DNA from: Paraburkholderia fungorum
Lineage (GTDB): Bacteria > Pseudomonadota > Gammaproteobacteria > Burkholderiales > Burkholderiaceae
DNA: 64,000 nucleotides
Direction of reading: 5' to 3'
NCBI RefSeq assembly: GCF_900099835.1
Contig: NZ_FNKP01000003.1
Coordinates: forward strand, 620,001 to 684,000
Part shown: positions 8,740 through 17,034 of the stretch, piece after piece
How positions within the stretch are numbered: position 1 is the stretch's first letter
Layout of the letters: each line of letters begins with the position of its first letter
The notes under the pieces: model-generated
What the model saw: the letters and a program-made list of their open reading frames with translations, nothing else
Told to the model about the DNA's origin: nothing
The model's database searches: none
Program-made: the position numbers and the translations under genes

Positions 8740-10476
8740 TTGCCGCGCACGGCGTCACGTGCGCGGCTCACTGATTCCAACGTGATCGACTATCTGATTC
8801 TGGGCGGCGGCTCCGCCGGCTGCGTGCTGGCCGCGCGCCTGTCGGAAGACGCAGGCACGAACGTATGCCTCGTCGAAGCGGGTCGCGATATCTCGGCTGC
8901 GACGATGCCGGACGCGATCCGCAGCCGTTACCCAGGACGCGCCTATCTCGACACGCGCAACATCTGGCGGCAACTCAAGGCGCGCATGCGCACGAGCGGC
9001 TCGCCCCGCCGGTACGAACAGGCGCGCCTGCTCGGCGGCGGTTCCGCGATCAATGCGCTGATGGCCAATCGCGGCGCGCCCGCCGACTACGACGAATGGG
9101 CATCGCTCGGCGCATCGGGCTGGGATTGGGAGTCGTGTCTGCCCTACTTCCGCAAGCTCGAAACCGATTGCGACTTTAGCGGACCGCGCCACGGCAGCGA
9201 CGGACCGCTGCGGATCCAGCGCCCCGCCTGGGCGCGCATCTCGCCGTTCGTGCGCGCGGTGCTGCATACGCTCGATGAAAACGGCCATGCGCTGCACGAC
9301 GATCAGAACGGACCGTGGCAAGACGGCACGTTCATCGGCTCGATCGGCGTGAGTGCGAACGGCGAGCGCCTGCCGACCTCCGTCTGCTATCTCGACGATG
9401 CGACCCGCGCCCGCCCCAATCTCACGATACGCACGGGTGAAGTCGCCGCGCGCATCCTGTTCGACGGCCGGCGCGCGTGCGGTGCGCGCATCGTCCGCGC
9501 GGACGGCACGAGCGAGGACGTGCGTGCGCGCCGGGTGATCGTGTCGTCCGGTGCGATTCATAGCGCCGCGTTGCTGTTGCGCAGCGGCGTCGGCCCCGCG
9601 CCCGAACTGAAGACGCACGGCATCGAAATCGTCGCGGATCGGGCGGGCGTCGGACGCAATCTGATGGAGCATCCTTCGATCGCCGTCTCCACGTTCCTGC
9701 CGCGCAACGCTCGCACGCCGTATCCCGACGAACATCACGAGCAGGCCGTCGTACGGTTTTCATCGGGGCTGCCCAACACCGTTCCCGGCGACATGCACGG
9801 CGCAATCCTGTCGCGCTCGGGGTGGCATTCGGTCGGCTATCGGCTCGGGACGCTGTTCTTCTGGGTCAATAAATCGTATTCGCGCGGACGGGTGACGCTC
9901 GCCTCGTCCGACGCGCACGATGAACCCCACGTCGATTTTGCGATGCTGTCCGATCCGCGCGATCTGGCGCGCCTGAAGCTCGCGCTGCGCTTCGGCGCGG
10001 CACAACTCGCCTCGCCTTCGCTGGCGGCGCATCGCGATGTGATCTTTCCATCGAGCTATTCGCCTCGCGTGGCGGCGGTGGCGGTGCCGGGTGTCTGGAA
10101 TGCGCTGCAGCGCGGCGCGTTGAGCGGGCTGCTCGATATCGCCGGGCCGTTGCGCGGCACGTTGATCAAACGCGTGGTGACGCAAGGGGTCGGTATCGAC
10201 GATCTGCTCGCCGACGATCGCGCCATGACGGAATTCGTCACGCGGTCGGTTGGCGGCACGTGGCACCCTTCAGGCACTTGCCGGATGGGTTCGCCCGATG
10301 ATCCGCTGGCCGTGACCGATCAGCATGGCGCGGTGTATGGCGTCGACGGTCTGTACGTTTGCGACGCGTCGCTGATGCCGTCGATTCCCTGCGCGAACAC
10401 GAATGTGCCGACCATCATGATCGCGGAGAAAGTGGCCGATGGTTTGCGCAAAGCAGATGCCGGTCGAGCGCGTTGA
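8740..10476 (+). CDS. GMC-family FAD oxidoreductase (choline dehydrogenase-like)
   Basis: Glucose-methanol-choline oxidoreductase of up to 578 residues. The FAD motif is YLILGGGSAGCVLAARLSE near the N-terminus. The second GMC signature lies in SSGAIHSAALLLRSGVGP, and the catalytic histidine is in GGTWHPSGTCRMG. The C-terminus keeps PCANTNVPTIMIAEK. The family oxidises alcohols to aldehydes. The start is uncertain: TTG at 8740 or GTG at 8782, just before the FAD motif; neither has a good ribosome site. It is the last plus-strand gene of the island and faces the convergent aldehyde dehydrogenase gene, a plausible next step for an aldehyde product. Confidence 0.86.
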   Translation: MPRTASRARLTDSNVIDYLILGGGSAGCVLAARLSEDAGTNVCLVEAGRDISAATMPDAIRSRYPGRAYLDTRNIWRQLKARMRTSGSPRRYEQARLLGGGSAINALMANRGAPADYDEWASLGASGWDWESCLPYFRKLETDCDFSGPRHGSDGPLRIQRPAWARISPFVRAVLHTLDENGHALHDDQNGPWQDGTFIGSIGVSANGERLPTSVCYLDDATRARPNLTIRTGEVAARILFDGRRACGARIVRADGTSEDVRARRVIVSSGAIHSAALLLRSGVGPAPELKTHGIEIVADRAGVGRNLMEHPSIAVSTFLPRNARTPYPDEHHEQAVVRFSSGLPNTVPGDMHGAILSRSGWHSVGYRLGTLFFWVNKSYSRGRVTLASSDAHDEPHVDFAMLSDPRDLARLKLALRFGAAQLASPSLAAHRDVIFPSSYSPRVAAVAVPGVWNALQRGALSGLLDIAGPLRGTLIKRVVTQGVGIDDLLADDRAMTEFVTRSVGGTWHPSGTCRMGSPDDPLAVTDQHGAVYGVDGLYVCDASLMPSIPCANTNVPTIMIAEKVADGLRKADAGRAR

Positions 10477-10515
10477 ATAAAAAAATGCCAGGCGTGACTC
10501 GCAGGACTGAATAAA

Positions 10516-10552
10516 AAGAGGCCGCCACGCGTAACCCGTTTGGCAGCCTCTT
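10516..10552 (-). terminator. Intrinsic terminator of the minus-strand ABC/oxidase operon
   Basis: Arms AAGAGGCCGCCA (10516-10527) and TGGCAGCCTCTT (10541-10552) pair over 12 bp with one mismatch around a 13-base loop. Read on the minus strand, the stem runs into a T-tract (AAAAA at 10513-10517 on the plus strand). It lies 25 bp after the stop of the aldehyde dehydrogenase gene and separates the two convergent transcription units. Confidence 0.75.
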
Positions 10553-10577
10553 GCAACCCGGACGTCAGGCGCGCCTG

Positions 10578-12005
10578 TCAGCTTCCGTAGCCCACGACGC
10601 CCTTCACTTCCAGAAACGCTTCCAGCCCCCACTCGCCGTACTCGCGGCCATTGCCCGACTGCTTGTAGCCGCCGAACGGCGAGCCCGGATCCCACGCAGG
10701 ATAGTTCACGTAGACGCTGCCCGCGCGCATCCGCAACGCCACGCGCCGCGCGTGCGCCTGATCGGCGGATTGCACGTAAGCAGCGAGGCCGAACGGCGTG
10801 TCGTTCGCGATGGCGATGGCGTCTTCTTCATCGCGGTACGGCATGATCGCCAGAACAGGACCGAAGATTTCCTCGCGGGCGATCGTCATCGACGGATTCA
10901 CGTTGGCGAATACCGTGGGCTTCACGTAATAGCCGCGTTGCAGACCTTCGGGGCGGCCGAGTCCACCGGCGGCCAGCGTCGCCCCCTCCTCGATGCCCAC
11001 GCCAATGAGCCGCTGCACGCGCTCGAACTGCACGCTGCTGACGACCGGACCCATGCCGGTTGCCGGATCGTCCGCCGCGCCGACTCGCAGCGTCTGCGCG
11101 ACACGCGTTGCAATCGCCACGGCTTCGTCGTGACGCGCCGCCGGCACCAGCATGCGCGTCGGCGCGTTGCAGGACTGGCCGCTGTTGCCGAAGCATGAAC
11201 GAACGCCCGCCGCGACCGCCGTGTCGAAATCGGCATCATCGAGCAGGAGGTTCGCCGACTTGCCGCCCAACTCCTGATGCACACGCTTGACCGTCGGCGC
11301 AGCGAGCCGCGCGATCTCGACGCCTGCCCGCGTCGATCCGGTGAACGACACCATGTCGACATCGGGATGCGCGGCAAGGACCGCACCGACCGTCGGACCG
11401 TCGCCGTTCACGAGATTGAAGACGCCTTTCGGCACCCCCGCTGCGTCGATGATCTCGGCGAACAGCAACGCGTTCAGCGGCGACACCTCGCTCGGCTTGA
11501 GCACCATCGTGCAGCCCGCCGCGAGCGCCGGCGCAACCTTGCAGACGATCTGATTGATCGGCCAGTTCCAAGGCGTGATCAGCGCCGCGACGCCGACGGG
11601 CTCGTGATTGACGAGCGTGCTGCCCTTCATACGCTGCCACGGGAAACGTTCGACGGTGCGCAGCGTCTCCTCGAGATGCCGCTTGCCGAGCGCGGCCTGC
11701 CAGTCGTGCGACAGCTTCGCAGGCGCGCCGATCTCACGCGAAATGACTTCGGCCATCTCGTCGTAGCGCTTCAGATACGCTTCGAGAATGCTTTCGAGCA
11801 ACGCGACGCGCTCGGCCACGCTCGTCTGCGAGAACGATACGAACGCGCGCTTTGCGGCCGCTACCGCGCGATCGGCGTCGTGTGCATTGCCGAGCGCAAC
11901 CTCGCCCAGCGATTCTTCCGTGCAGGGATCGATGACGGCCAGGCGCGCGGTGCCCGACGGCTCGACCCATTCGCCGTCGATATAGAACTGCTGTAGATGT
12001 CGCAT
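10578..12005 (-). CDS. Aldehyde dehydrogenase family protein
   Basis: NAD(P)-dependent aldehyde dehydrogenase of 475 residues. Expected features are ITPWNWPINQIVCKVAPALAAG in the cofactor region, the general base in HQELGGKSANLLL and the catalytic cysteine in GNSGQSCNAPTRM. The C-terminus ends in GGYKQSGNGREYGEWGLEAFLEVK. It differs clearly from the GabD-like protein upstream in the island, so two different aldehydes or two steps are likely served. It is the last gene of the minus-strand operon, 18 bp after the second permease gene and just before an intrinsic terminator. The substrate is unknown. Confidence 0.87.
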   Translation of the reverse strand: MRHLQQFYIDGEWVEPSGTARLAVIDPCTEESLGEVALGNAHDADRAVAAAKRAFVSFSQTSVAERVALLESILEAYLKRYDEMAEVISREIGAPAKLSHDWQAALGKRHLEETLRTVERFPWQRMKGSTLVNHEPVGVAALITPWNWPINQIVCKVAPALAAGCTMVLKPSEVSPLNALLFAEIIDAAGVPKGVFNLVNGDGPTVGAVLAAHPDVDMVSFTGSTRAGVEIARLAAPTVKRVHQELGGKSANLLLDDADFDTAVAAGVRSCFGNSGQSCNAPTRMLVPAARHDEAVAIATRVAQTLRVGAADDPATGMGPVVSSVQFERVQRLIGVGIEEGATLAAGGLGRPEGLQRGYYVKPTVFANVNPSMTIAREEIFGPVLAIMPYRDEEDAIAIANDTPFGLAAYVQSADQAHARRVALRMRAGSVYVNYPAWDPGSPFGGYKQSGNGREYGEWGLEAFLEVKGVVGYGS

Positions 12006-12023
12006 AGGTTCTCTCTGGAATGA

Positions 12024-12833
12024 CTAGGCTCGTGCCGCCGCCGACGAACGCCGGCTCACGACGACGATCATCACGAGGCACAGCGTGATGGCCGTCAGCA
12101 TCGTGCTGATCGCGGCGATGGTGGGGTCGATCTCGTCGCGCAACGTGACGAACATGCGGCGTGTGAGCGTCTGGTTGTCGCCGCCCGACACGAACAGCGC
12201 GACGACGGTTTCGTCCAGCGCCTGAATGAACACGAACACCGCCGCGGCAATCACGCTCGACCGGATCTGCGGCAGCGTCACCGTCATGAACGCGCGAAAG
12301 CGGTTCATGCCGAGGCTGCGCGCAACCATCTCCTGGGTCGGGTCGAACGTACGCAGATCGGCGCCGACCGAGATCAGCACGTACGGCAGGCCGAGCATGG
12401 TGTCGGCCGCGATCAGGCCGCCGAGCGTATTCACGTAACCCGCCTGCGAATAGACGAAAAACACACCGACCGCGACGATGATGATCGGCACCATCAGCGG
12501 CAACATCAGCAGCGTGCGCAGATAGCGTAGCGACCAGTGCGAGCCGTTCTGGATGCCGTACGCGGCCATGATTCCGAGCGGCGTCGCGATCAGCGCGGCG
12601 CAGGTCGACGCGACGAAGGTAGTCCGCGCCGCGGCGATCCACGCCGGGTTGTCGAAGAACGCGTGATACCAGCGCAGCGAATAGCCCGGCGGCGGAAAGG
12701 TCAGGAAGCTCGCATCGGAAAACGACAGCGGCACGATGATGATGACGGGCACCATCAGGAACGCGAGGATCAGCACGACGCACGCCCCCAGCGTCATGCG
12801 TCCGAACGACAGTTGCCGGGTCATGTCCATCAC
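12024..12833 (-). CDS. ABC transporter permease, PotC-like
   Basis: Inner-membrane permease of 269 residues with about six hydrophobic segments. Its EAA loop (RSLGMNRFRAFMTVTLPQIRSSVIAAAVFVF) contacts the ATPase. Length and layout match the second permease of polyamine-type importers. It overlaps the preceding permease gene by 4 bases, so the two are co-translated and probably form a heterodimer. The binding protein of the system is most likely the one at 7630-8700, although it is on the other strand. Confidence 0.87.
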   Translation of the reverse strand: MMDMTRQLSFGRMTLGACVVLILAFLMVPVIIIVPLSFSDASFLTFPPPGYSLRWYHAFFDNPAWIAAARTTFVASTCAALIATPLGIMAAYGIQNGSHWSLRYLRTLLMLPLMVPIIIVAVGVFFVYSQAGYVNTLGGLIAADTMLGLPYVLISVGADLRTFDPTQEMVARSLGMNRFRAFMTVTLPQIRSSVIAAAVFVFIQALDETVVALFVSGGDNQTLTRRMFVTLRDEIDPTIAAISTMLTAITLCLVMIVVVSRRSSAAARA

Positions 12834-13738
12834 TTCGCTCCCAATGTCTTTTCGAGCGGAATCACACGGCTCACGGCGTAAAACACCGCGAATACGCAGA
12901 TGAGCAGCACCACACTCACCGAACTTGCCGCGCCCCAGCTGTTGTAGATATCGACATTGCGGCTCACGATCATCGACACCATCATCGACTTGCCGCCGCC
13001 CATCAGTTCAGGCGTGATGTAGAAGCCCAGGCACAACACGAACACCAGGGTCGCGCCCGCCAGCACGCCGCTCATCGACAAAGGCAGGAAGACGCGCAAG
13101 AACACATGCCACGGCGAGCCGCCGAGGCTCGCGCCCGCCTGGGAAAGATTCGCCGGGATCTTCTGCATCGCGGAATACAACGGCAGCACCATGAACGGCA
13201 ACAGGATGTGCACCATCGCGATGACGGTGCCGAGCTGGTTATACGAAAGCTGCAACGGCCGGTCGATCAGTCCCATGCCGAGCAGCGCCTTGTTGATCAA
13301 CCCGGTGCGCTGCAACAACACGAGCCACGCGTAGGTCCGCACCAGCACGCTGGTCCAGAACGGCAGGATCACCATGCCGAGCACGAGCGCGCTCCAGCGC
13401 GGCGAGATCGACGCCGCGAAATACGCGACGGGATAGCCGAGCAGCAGCGTCAACGCGGTCACGATGAGGCTGAGCCTGAACGTCAGCACGAACGTGGAGA
13501 GATAGGCTTCCGTGAACACGCGCCGGTAGTTCGCGAGCGTGAAACCGCCGTCCTGATAAATCGACTGCCACGACAGCCACGCGAGCGGCACCACCACCAG
13601 CACCACTGCGACCAGCAACGCCGGCGTCATGAGAAGCAGCATCGCGCGGTCCTCGCGTTGCCGGTAGCGGACTGACGGGTCGGTCGTGGCGGAAGGCATC
13701 ATAGTCGGGTCTTGCAACATCCGTTTGGCTATCGTCAT
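12830..13738 (-). CDS. ABC transporter permease, PotB-like
   Basis: Inner-membrane permease of 302 residues. A cytoplasmic N-terminus of about 30 residues is followed by a first membrane segment (LLLMTPALLVAVVLVVVPLAWLSW) and five more. The EAA loop is ASLGGSPWHVFLRVFLPLSMSGVLAGATLVF. Its ATG abuts the stop of the FAD oxidase gene without any gap, and its end overlaps the next permease gene by 4 bases. It is predicted to pair with the PotC-like subunit and the PotA-like ATPase. The close coupling to an oxidase gene ties uptake to breakdown of the same compound. Confidence 0.87.
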   Translation of the reverse strand: MTIAKRMLQDPTMMPSATTDPSVRYRQREDRAMLLLMTPALLVAVVLVVVPLAWLSWQSIYQDGGFTLANYRRVFTEAYLSTFVLTFRLSLIVTALTLLLGYPVAYFAASISPRWSALVLGMVILPFWTSVLVRTYAWLVLLQRTGLINKALLGMGLIDRPLQLSYNQLGTVIAMVHILLPFMVLPLYSAMQKIPANLSQAGASLGGSPWHVFLRVFLPLSMSGVLAGATLVFVLCLGFYITPELMGGGKSMMVSMIVSRNVDIYNSWGAASSVSVVLLICVFAVFYAVSRVIPLEKTLGAK

Positions 13739-15073
13739 TCATGCACCCACGGCGTCGAGAAGCTGGTAGCACGCGGCGACAAGCCTCACGCCGGGCGCAC
13801 GCAGCGAATGGAAGGGCACGGGCCGCAGCCCGTCCTGTGCGAGCATCGACAGTTCGGGCTTGTCGCCGAGCGCGAGCGCCGCCGCATGCTGGCCGATCAG
13901 ACTGGCCATTGCGACACCCGCGCCGTTGTAGCCGAGGCAGAAGGTCGTCGCGGAATCGCTGCGGCCAACATGCGGCAATCCGTTGAAAGTCATACCGACA
14001 TAGCCGGACCAGCGATATTCGACCGGCACCTCCCGCAGATCCGGGAACAGCGCAGTCATCGCGCGATGCAGCGCTTCGAAGCCGGTCGGCTGGCCTTCCT
14101 TGCCGAACGCATCGCGTCCGCCGAACAGCATGCGGCCATCCACCTTGCGGAACCACTTCATCATGCGGCGGGTTTCCGTGTAGCTACGGTCGTTGACCAT
14201 CACACGCGCATCGAGTTCGGGCGGCAGCGGCGCGGTCGCGATCATCGCGCTGCGGAACGGCACGAGTTCGCGATGAAACTGCGCGGTCGCGTCCGTAAGA
14301 TTCGAGTAGGCGTTGGTCGCGACGATCACCTGCTTCGCGCGCACCGTCCCGCCCGGCGCAAGCAGCACGACGCGGCCGTCCTGAGCACGCGACATGCCGG
14401 TCACCGGACTCGATTCGTAGATCGGCACGCCTCGCGCGGTCAGCCCCGCCGCGAGCCCGCGCACGTATTCGAGCGGCAGAATCGTCCCGGCATCCGCGCT
14501 GAGCACTCCGCCGATAAAACCCTTCGAGCCCGTTTCATGTTCGATCTGCGCGCGCGACTGCACGGTCATCGACGCATCGCCGAGATTCGTGCGCACCCAG
14601 TCGGCTTCGGCCACGATCGCCGACAGCGCGCGCTCCGTGTGTGCGCAACGCAGGCTGCCGGTGTGCTCGAAGCGCGCACGGTCGAGGCCGAACTCGTCGA
14701 TCAGCGCTTCGACCGCTCGCACGCCGTCATGCGCGAGGCGATGCATGCGCCGCGCGGTTTCCAGCCCATGCGTGTTCGCAATCGAAGGAAACGACAGACG
14801 AAACTTCGACGACACCACACCGCCGTTGCGGCCGCTCGCTCCCCAGCCAACCGGGTTTGCATCCAGCACCGCGCAGCCGACACCGCGCTTGTGCAGCGCA
14901 TATGCGGCGGCGAGGCCCGAGTAACCCGCGCCGACGATCGCGACCTCCACGTCGAGGTCGCCGGCGAGCGGCGCGGCTGCGGCCACGGACGCGTCCAGCG
15001 CCGGCGCGCGTGCGGCCATCGCGCGCCACAGTGAATCCGCTTGCGCAACCGGGCCTGGGGTCGGGGCGCGCAT
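13739..15073 (-). CDS. FAD-dependent amine oxidase, gamma-glutamylputrescine oxidase (PuuB)-like
   Basis: Flavoprotein of 444 residues. The FAD motif VEVAIVGAGYSGLAAAYAL starts near residue 42 and is followed by NPVGWGASGRNGGVVSSKF, the arrangement seen in PuuB/OrdL-type oxidases. The C-terminus keeps GYNGAGVAMASLIGQHAA. PuuB-type enzymes oxidise an amine to an aldehyde, releasing ammonia and hydrogen peroxide. The ATG at 15073 is 2 bases after the HAD gene stop, and the stop touches the permease start. It is embedded in a polyamine-type transporter operon with an aldehyde dehydrogenase, so oxidation of the imported amine is the simplest role. The gamma-glutamyl step genes (puuA, puuD) are not in the window. 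Confidence 0.86.
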   Translation of the reverse strand: MRAPTPGPVAQADSLWRAMAARAPALDASVAAAAPLAGDLDVEVAIVGAGYSGLAAAYALHKRGVGCAVLDANPVGWGASGRNGGVVSSKFRLSFPSIANTHGLETARRMHRLAHDGVRAVEALIDEFGLDRARFEHTGSLRCAHTERALSAIVAEADWVRTNLGDASMTVQSRAQIEHETGSKGFIGGVLSADAGTILPLEYVRGLAAGLTARGVPIYESSPVTGMSRAQDGRVVLLAPGGTVRAKQVIVATNAYSNLTDATAQFHRELVPFRSAMIATAPLPPELDARVMVNDRSYTETRRMMKWFRKVDGRMLFGGRDAFGKEGQPTGFEALHRAMTALFPDLREVPVEYRWSGYVGMTFNGLPHVGRSDSATTFCLGYNGAGVAMASLIGQHAAALALGDKPELSMLAQDGLRPVPFHSLRAPGVRLVAACYQLLDAVGA

Positions 15074-15075
15074 CG

Positions 15076-15789
15076 TCAGGCCGCGACGCGCAGCTCGGCG
15101 TCTACCGCATCCGCCAGACCGGCAAGCGTCGCGAAGCGGAAGGTCGGCGTGGTCACGGCTTCCGGCACCGGCGTCGCGCCGAAGCCGTTCAAACCCTGAC
15201 GCCGCTCGATCCAGCACGTCGCGTAACCGAGTTTCGTCGCGACGCCGATGTCGTGATACTGGCTCTGCGCGGTGTGCAGGATCTCGCTGAATTTGTAGCC
15301 GAAGGCCGCCTGACGTCCGCGGTTGTACGCGAAGAATTGCGGGTCCGGCTTCGCGACGCCGGTTTCGTCGCAGCACACGGTGTCGTCGAACGGGTCGCCC
15401 AGCGTGTGGGCATAGGCCGACAGCGCGACGCGGTCCGCGTTGGTCATCGCGACGAGGCGGAAGTGTTTGCGCAGACGTTTGAGTGCGGCAACCGAGTCCT
15501 CGAACGCGGGCCAGTCGAGCACGTCGCGCTGAAACGCGGCGGCGGATTGCGGATCGTTCGGCAAGCCCAGCCGGTTCGCCAGATGCAGGTACACGTTCGC
15601 CATTTCATGGCTTGAACGGCCATAGAATTTTGCCCGGCCTTCCATATACGGCTCGAAGATCTGACTGTCGCTCAGTTCCTGCGCCTTCGCGCCGCCGAGG
15701 CGTCGCACGGAATCGAGCACGCCTTTTTCGAAGTTGATCAGCGTACCGACGACATCGAACGTCAGGACTTTGAAATCGGTGAGATTCAT
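15076..15789 (-). CDS. HAD-superfamily hydrolase (haloacid dehalogenase type II-like)
   Basis: Cytosolic HAD enzyme of 237 residues. Motif I is LTFDVVGTLINF (nucleophile D in FDVVGT), motif II is VAMTNAD and motif IV is the CCDETGVAKPDPQFFAY region. The helical cap insert follows motif I directly, as in L-2-haloacid dehalogenases. The usual third residue of DxD is a Val here, which is normal for the dehalogenase branch and argues against a simple phosphatase. It lies 2 bases before the PuuB-like gene in the operon. A true dehalogenase role in amine catabolism would be odd; hydrolysis of a phosphorylated or C-N intermediate is also possible. Confidence 0.8.
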   Translation of the reverse strand: MNLTDFKVLTFDVVGTLINFEKGVLDSVRRLGGAKAQELSDSQIFEPYMEGRAKFYGRSSHEMANVYLHLANRLGLPNDPQSAAAFQRDVLDWPAFEDSVAALKRLRKHFRLVAMTNADRVALSAYAHTLGDPFDDTVCCDETGVAKPDPQFFAYNRGRQAAFGYKFSEILHTAQSQYHDIGVATKLGYATCWIERRQGLNGFGATPVPEAVTTPTFRFATLAGLADAVDAELRVAA

Positions 15790-15858
15790 TGCTTCATCCT
15801 TTGCGGGTTGCGTATCTGCGTTTGAGTCGGAATCGCCCGTGCACAGGCGGCAAAAAAA

Positions 15859-16935
15859 TCATGCGGCTACGACAATGGTGTCCTGCGGATCGAGCGCGAC
15901 GACCATCGTCTCGCCCGGCTCCGGGATGCGCCTTCGCGCGGCGTGACCGCCGGGTTGTCTCAGGCTGATCGCGGTGCCGTCGGCGAGCGACGCGAACACG
16001 CGCAGGCTCTCGCCCTGATAGATCACTTCGGTGACGCGGCACGACAGGCGATTCGCGTTCTCGTGTCGATGATCGGCGTCGATGACGAGCTTCTCCGTGT
16101 GCACCGCGAGCAGCAGCCTGTCCGCGCGCGGCACCGGATGCGCGGTGCGCAGAACGGTGTCGCCGAGCCGCACGGCGTGGTCGTCGGCGCGGCTGACGCC
16201 GAGCAGCGTCGCCTCGCCGATGAAACTCGCGACGAACGCATTGCACGGTCGGTCGTACAGGCGTTCGGGTGTGTCGATCTGCACCAGCTTGCCGTCCTTC
16301 AGCACGGCGACGCGGTCGCTCATCGTGAGCGCCTCGCGCTGATCGTGGGTCACGTTGATGATCGTCGCGCCCAATTGCCGATGCAGCCTGCGCAGTTCGA
16401 TCTGCATCGCGTCGCGCAATTGTTTGTCGAGCGCGGACAGCGGTTCGTCCATCAGGATGAGTTGCGGCTGGAACACGATGGCGCGCGCGAGCGCCACGCG
16501 CTGCTTCTGTCCGCCCGACAGTTGATGGATGCCGCGGTTTTCGTAGCCTTTCAGTTCGACCATGTCGAGCGCGTCGGCCACGCGTTTACCCCACGTCGAT
16601 TTCGGTTCGCGCCGGGCGCGCAACGAGAACGCGACGTTCTCGCCCACCGTCATGTGCGGAAACAGCGCGTAGTTCTGGAACACGATGCCGATGTTGCGCT
16701 TGTGCGGCGGCGCAAATGTAATGTCACGCTCGCCGACCCAGACGCTGCCGGCACTCGGTGTGACGAATCCGCCGAGAATGCCCAGCAGAGTGGTTTTGCC
16801 CGATCCCGACGGACCTAGCAGCGAGACGAATTCCCCCGGCGCGATCTCGAGCGAAACGTCGTCCAGCGCTGTGACAGGGCCATACCGTTTGGTCGCCGCC
16901 CTGATTGACACTCCGGCTTTAACGCGTGCATCCAT
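15859..16935 (-). CDS. ABC transporter ATP-binding protein, PotA-like
   Basis: ATPase subunit of 358 residues. Walker A is GPSGSGKT (41-48), the signature is LSGGQKQRVALARAI, Walker B is LILMDEPLSALD and the switch histidine is in NVTHDQ. The C-terminal 120 residues form the TOBE-type regulatory domain typical of PotA/MalK-like proteins. The ATG at 16935 places residues MDARVKAG before the domain; longer in-frame extensions upstream overlap the promoter region. It is the first gene of the minus-strand operon and is divergent from the LysR gene, with a palindrome between them. Confidence 0.88.
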   Translation of the reverse strand: MDARVKAGVSIRAATKRYGPVTALDDVSLEIAPGEFVSLLGPSGSGKTTLLGILGGFVTPSAGSVWVGERDITFAPPHKRNIGIVFQNYALFPHMTVGENVAFSLRARREPKSTWGKRVADALDMVELKGYENRGIHQLSGGQKQRVALARAIVFQPQLILMDEPLSALDKQLRDAMQIELRRLHRQLGATIINVTHDQREALTMSDRVAVLKDGKLVQIDTPERLYDRPCNAFVASFIGEATLLGVSRADDHAVRLGDTVLRTAHPVPRADRLLLAVHTEKLVIDADHRHENANRLSCRVTEVIYQGESLRVFASLADGTAISLRQPGGHAARRRIPEPGETMVVALDPQDTIVVAA

Positions 16936-16967
16936 GTCGAGAGTCCCGAGGTTGAAACAGATGTTGA

Positions 16968-16991
16968 AAAAATATACGGCGCGATATTTTT
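16968..16991. promoter_or_regulatory. Palindromic operator candidate between the PotA-like operon and the LysR gene
   Basis: Perfect 8-bp arms AAAAATAT (16968-16975) and ATATTTTT (16984-16991) flank an 8-base GC-rich centre. The site lies in the 99-bp divergent gap, 33 bp from the ATPase start and 44 bp from the LysR start. LysR regulators bind dyads with T-N11-A spacing, so this is a natural candidate site for the neighbouring regulator. Confidence 0.5.
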
Positions 16992-17034
16992 GGCGGCAAT
17001 TCCAAAATTGTTGTGTCGGGCATAACATCAGGTC

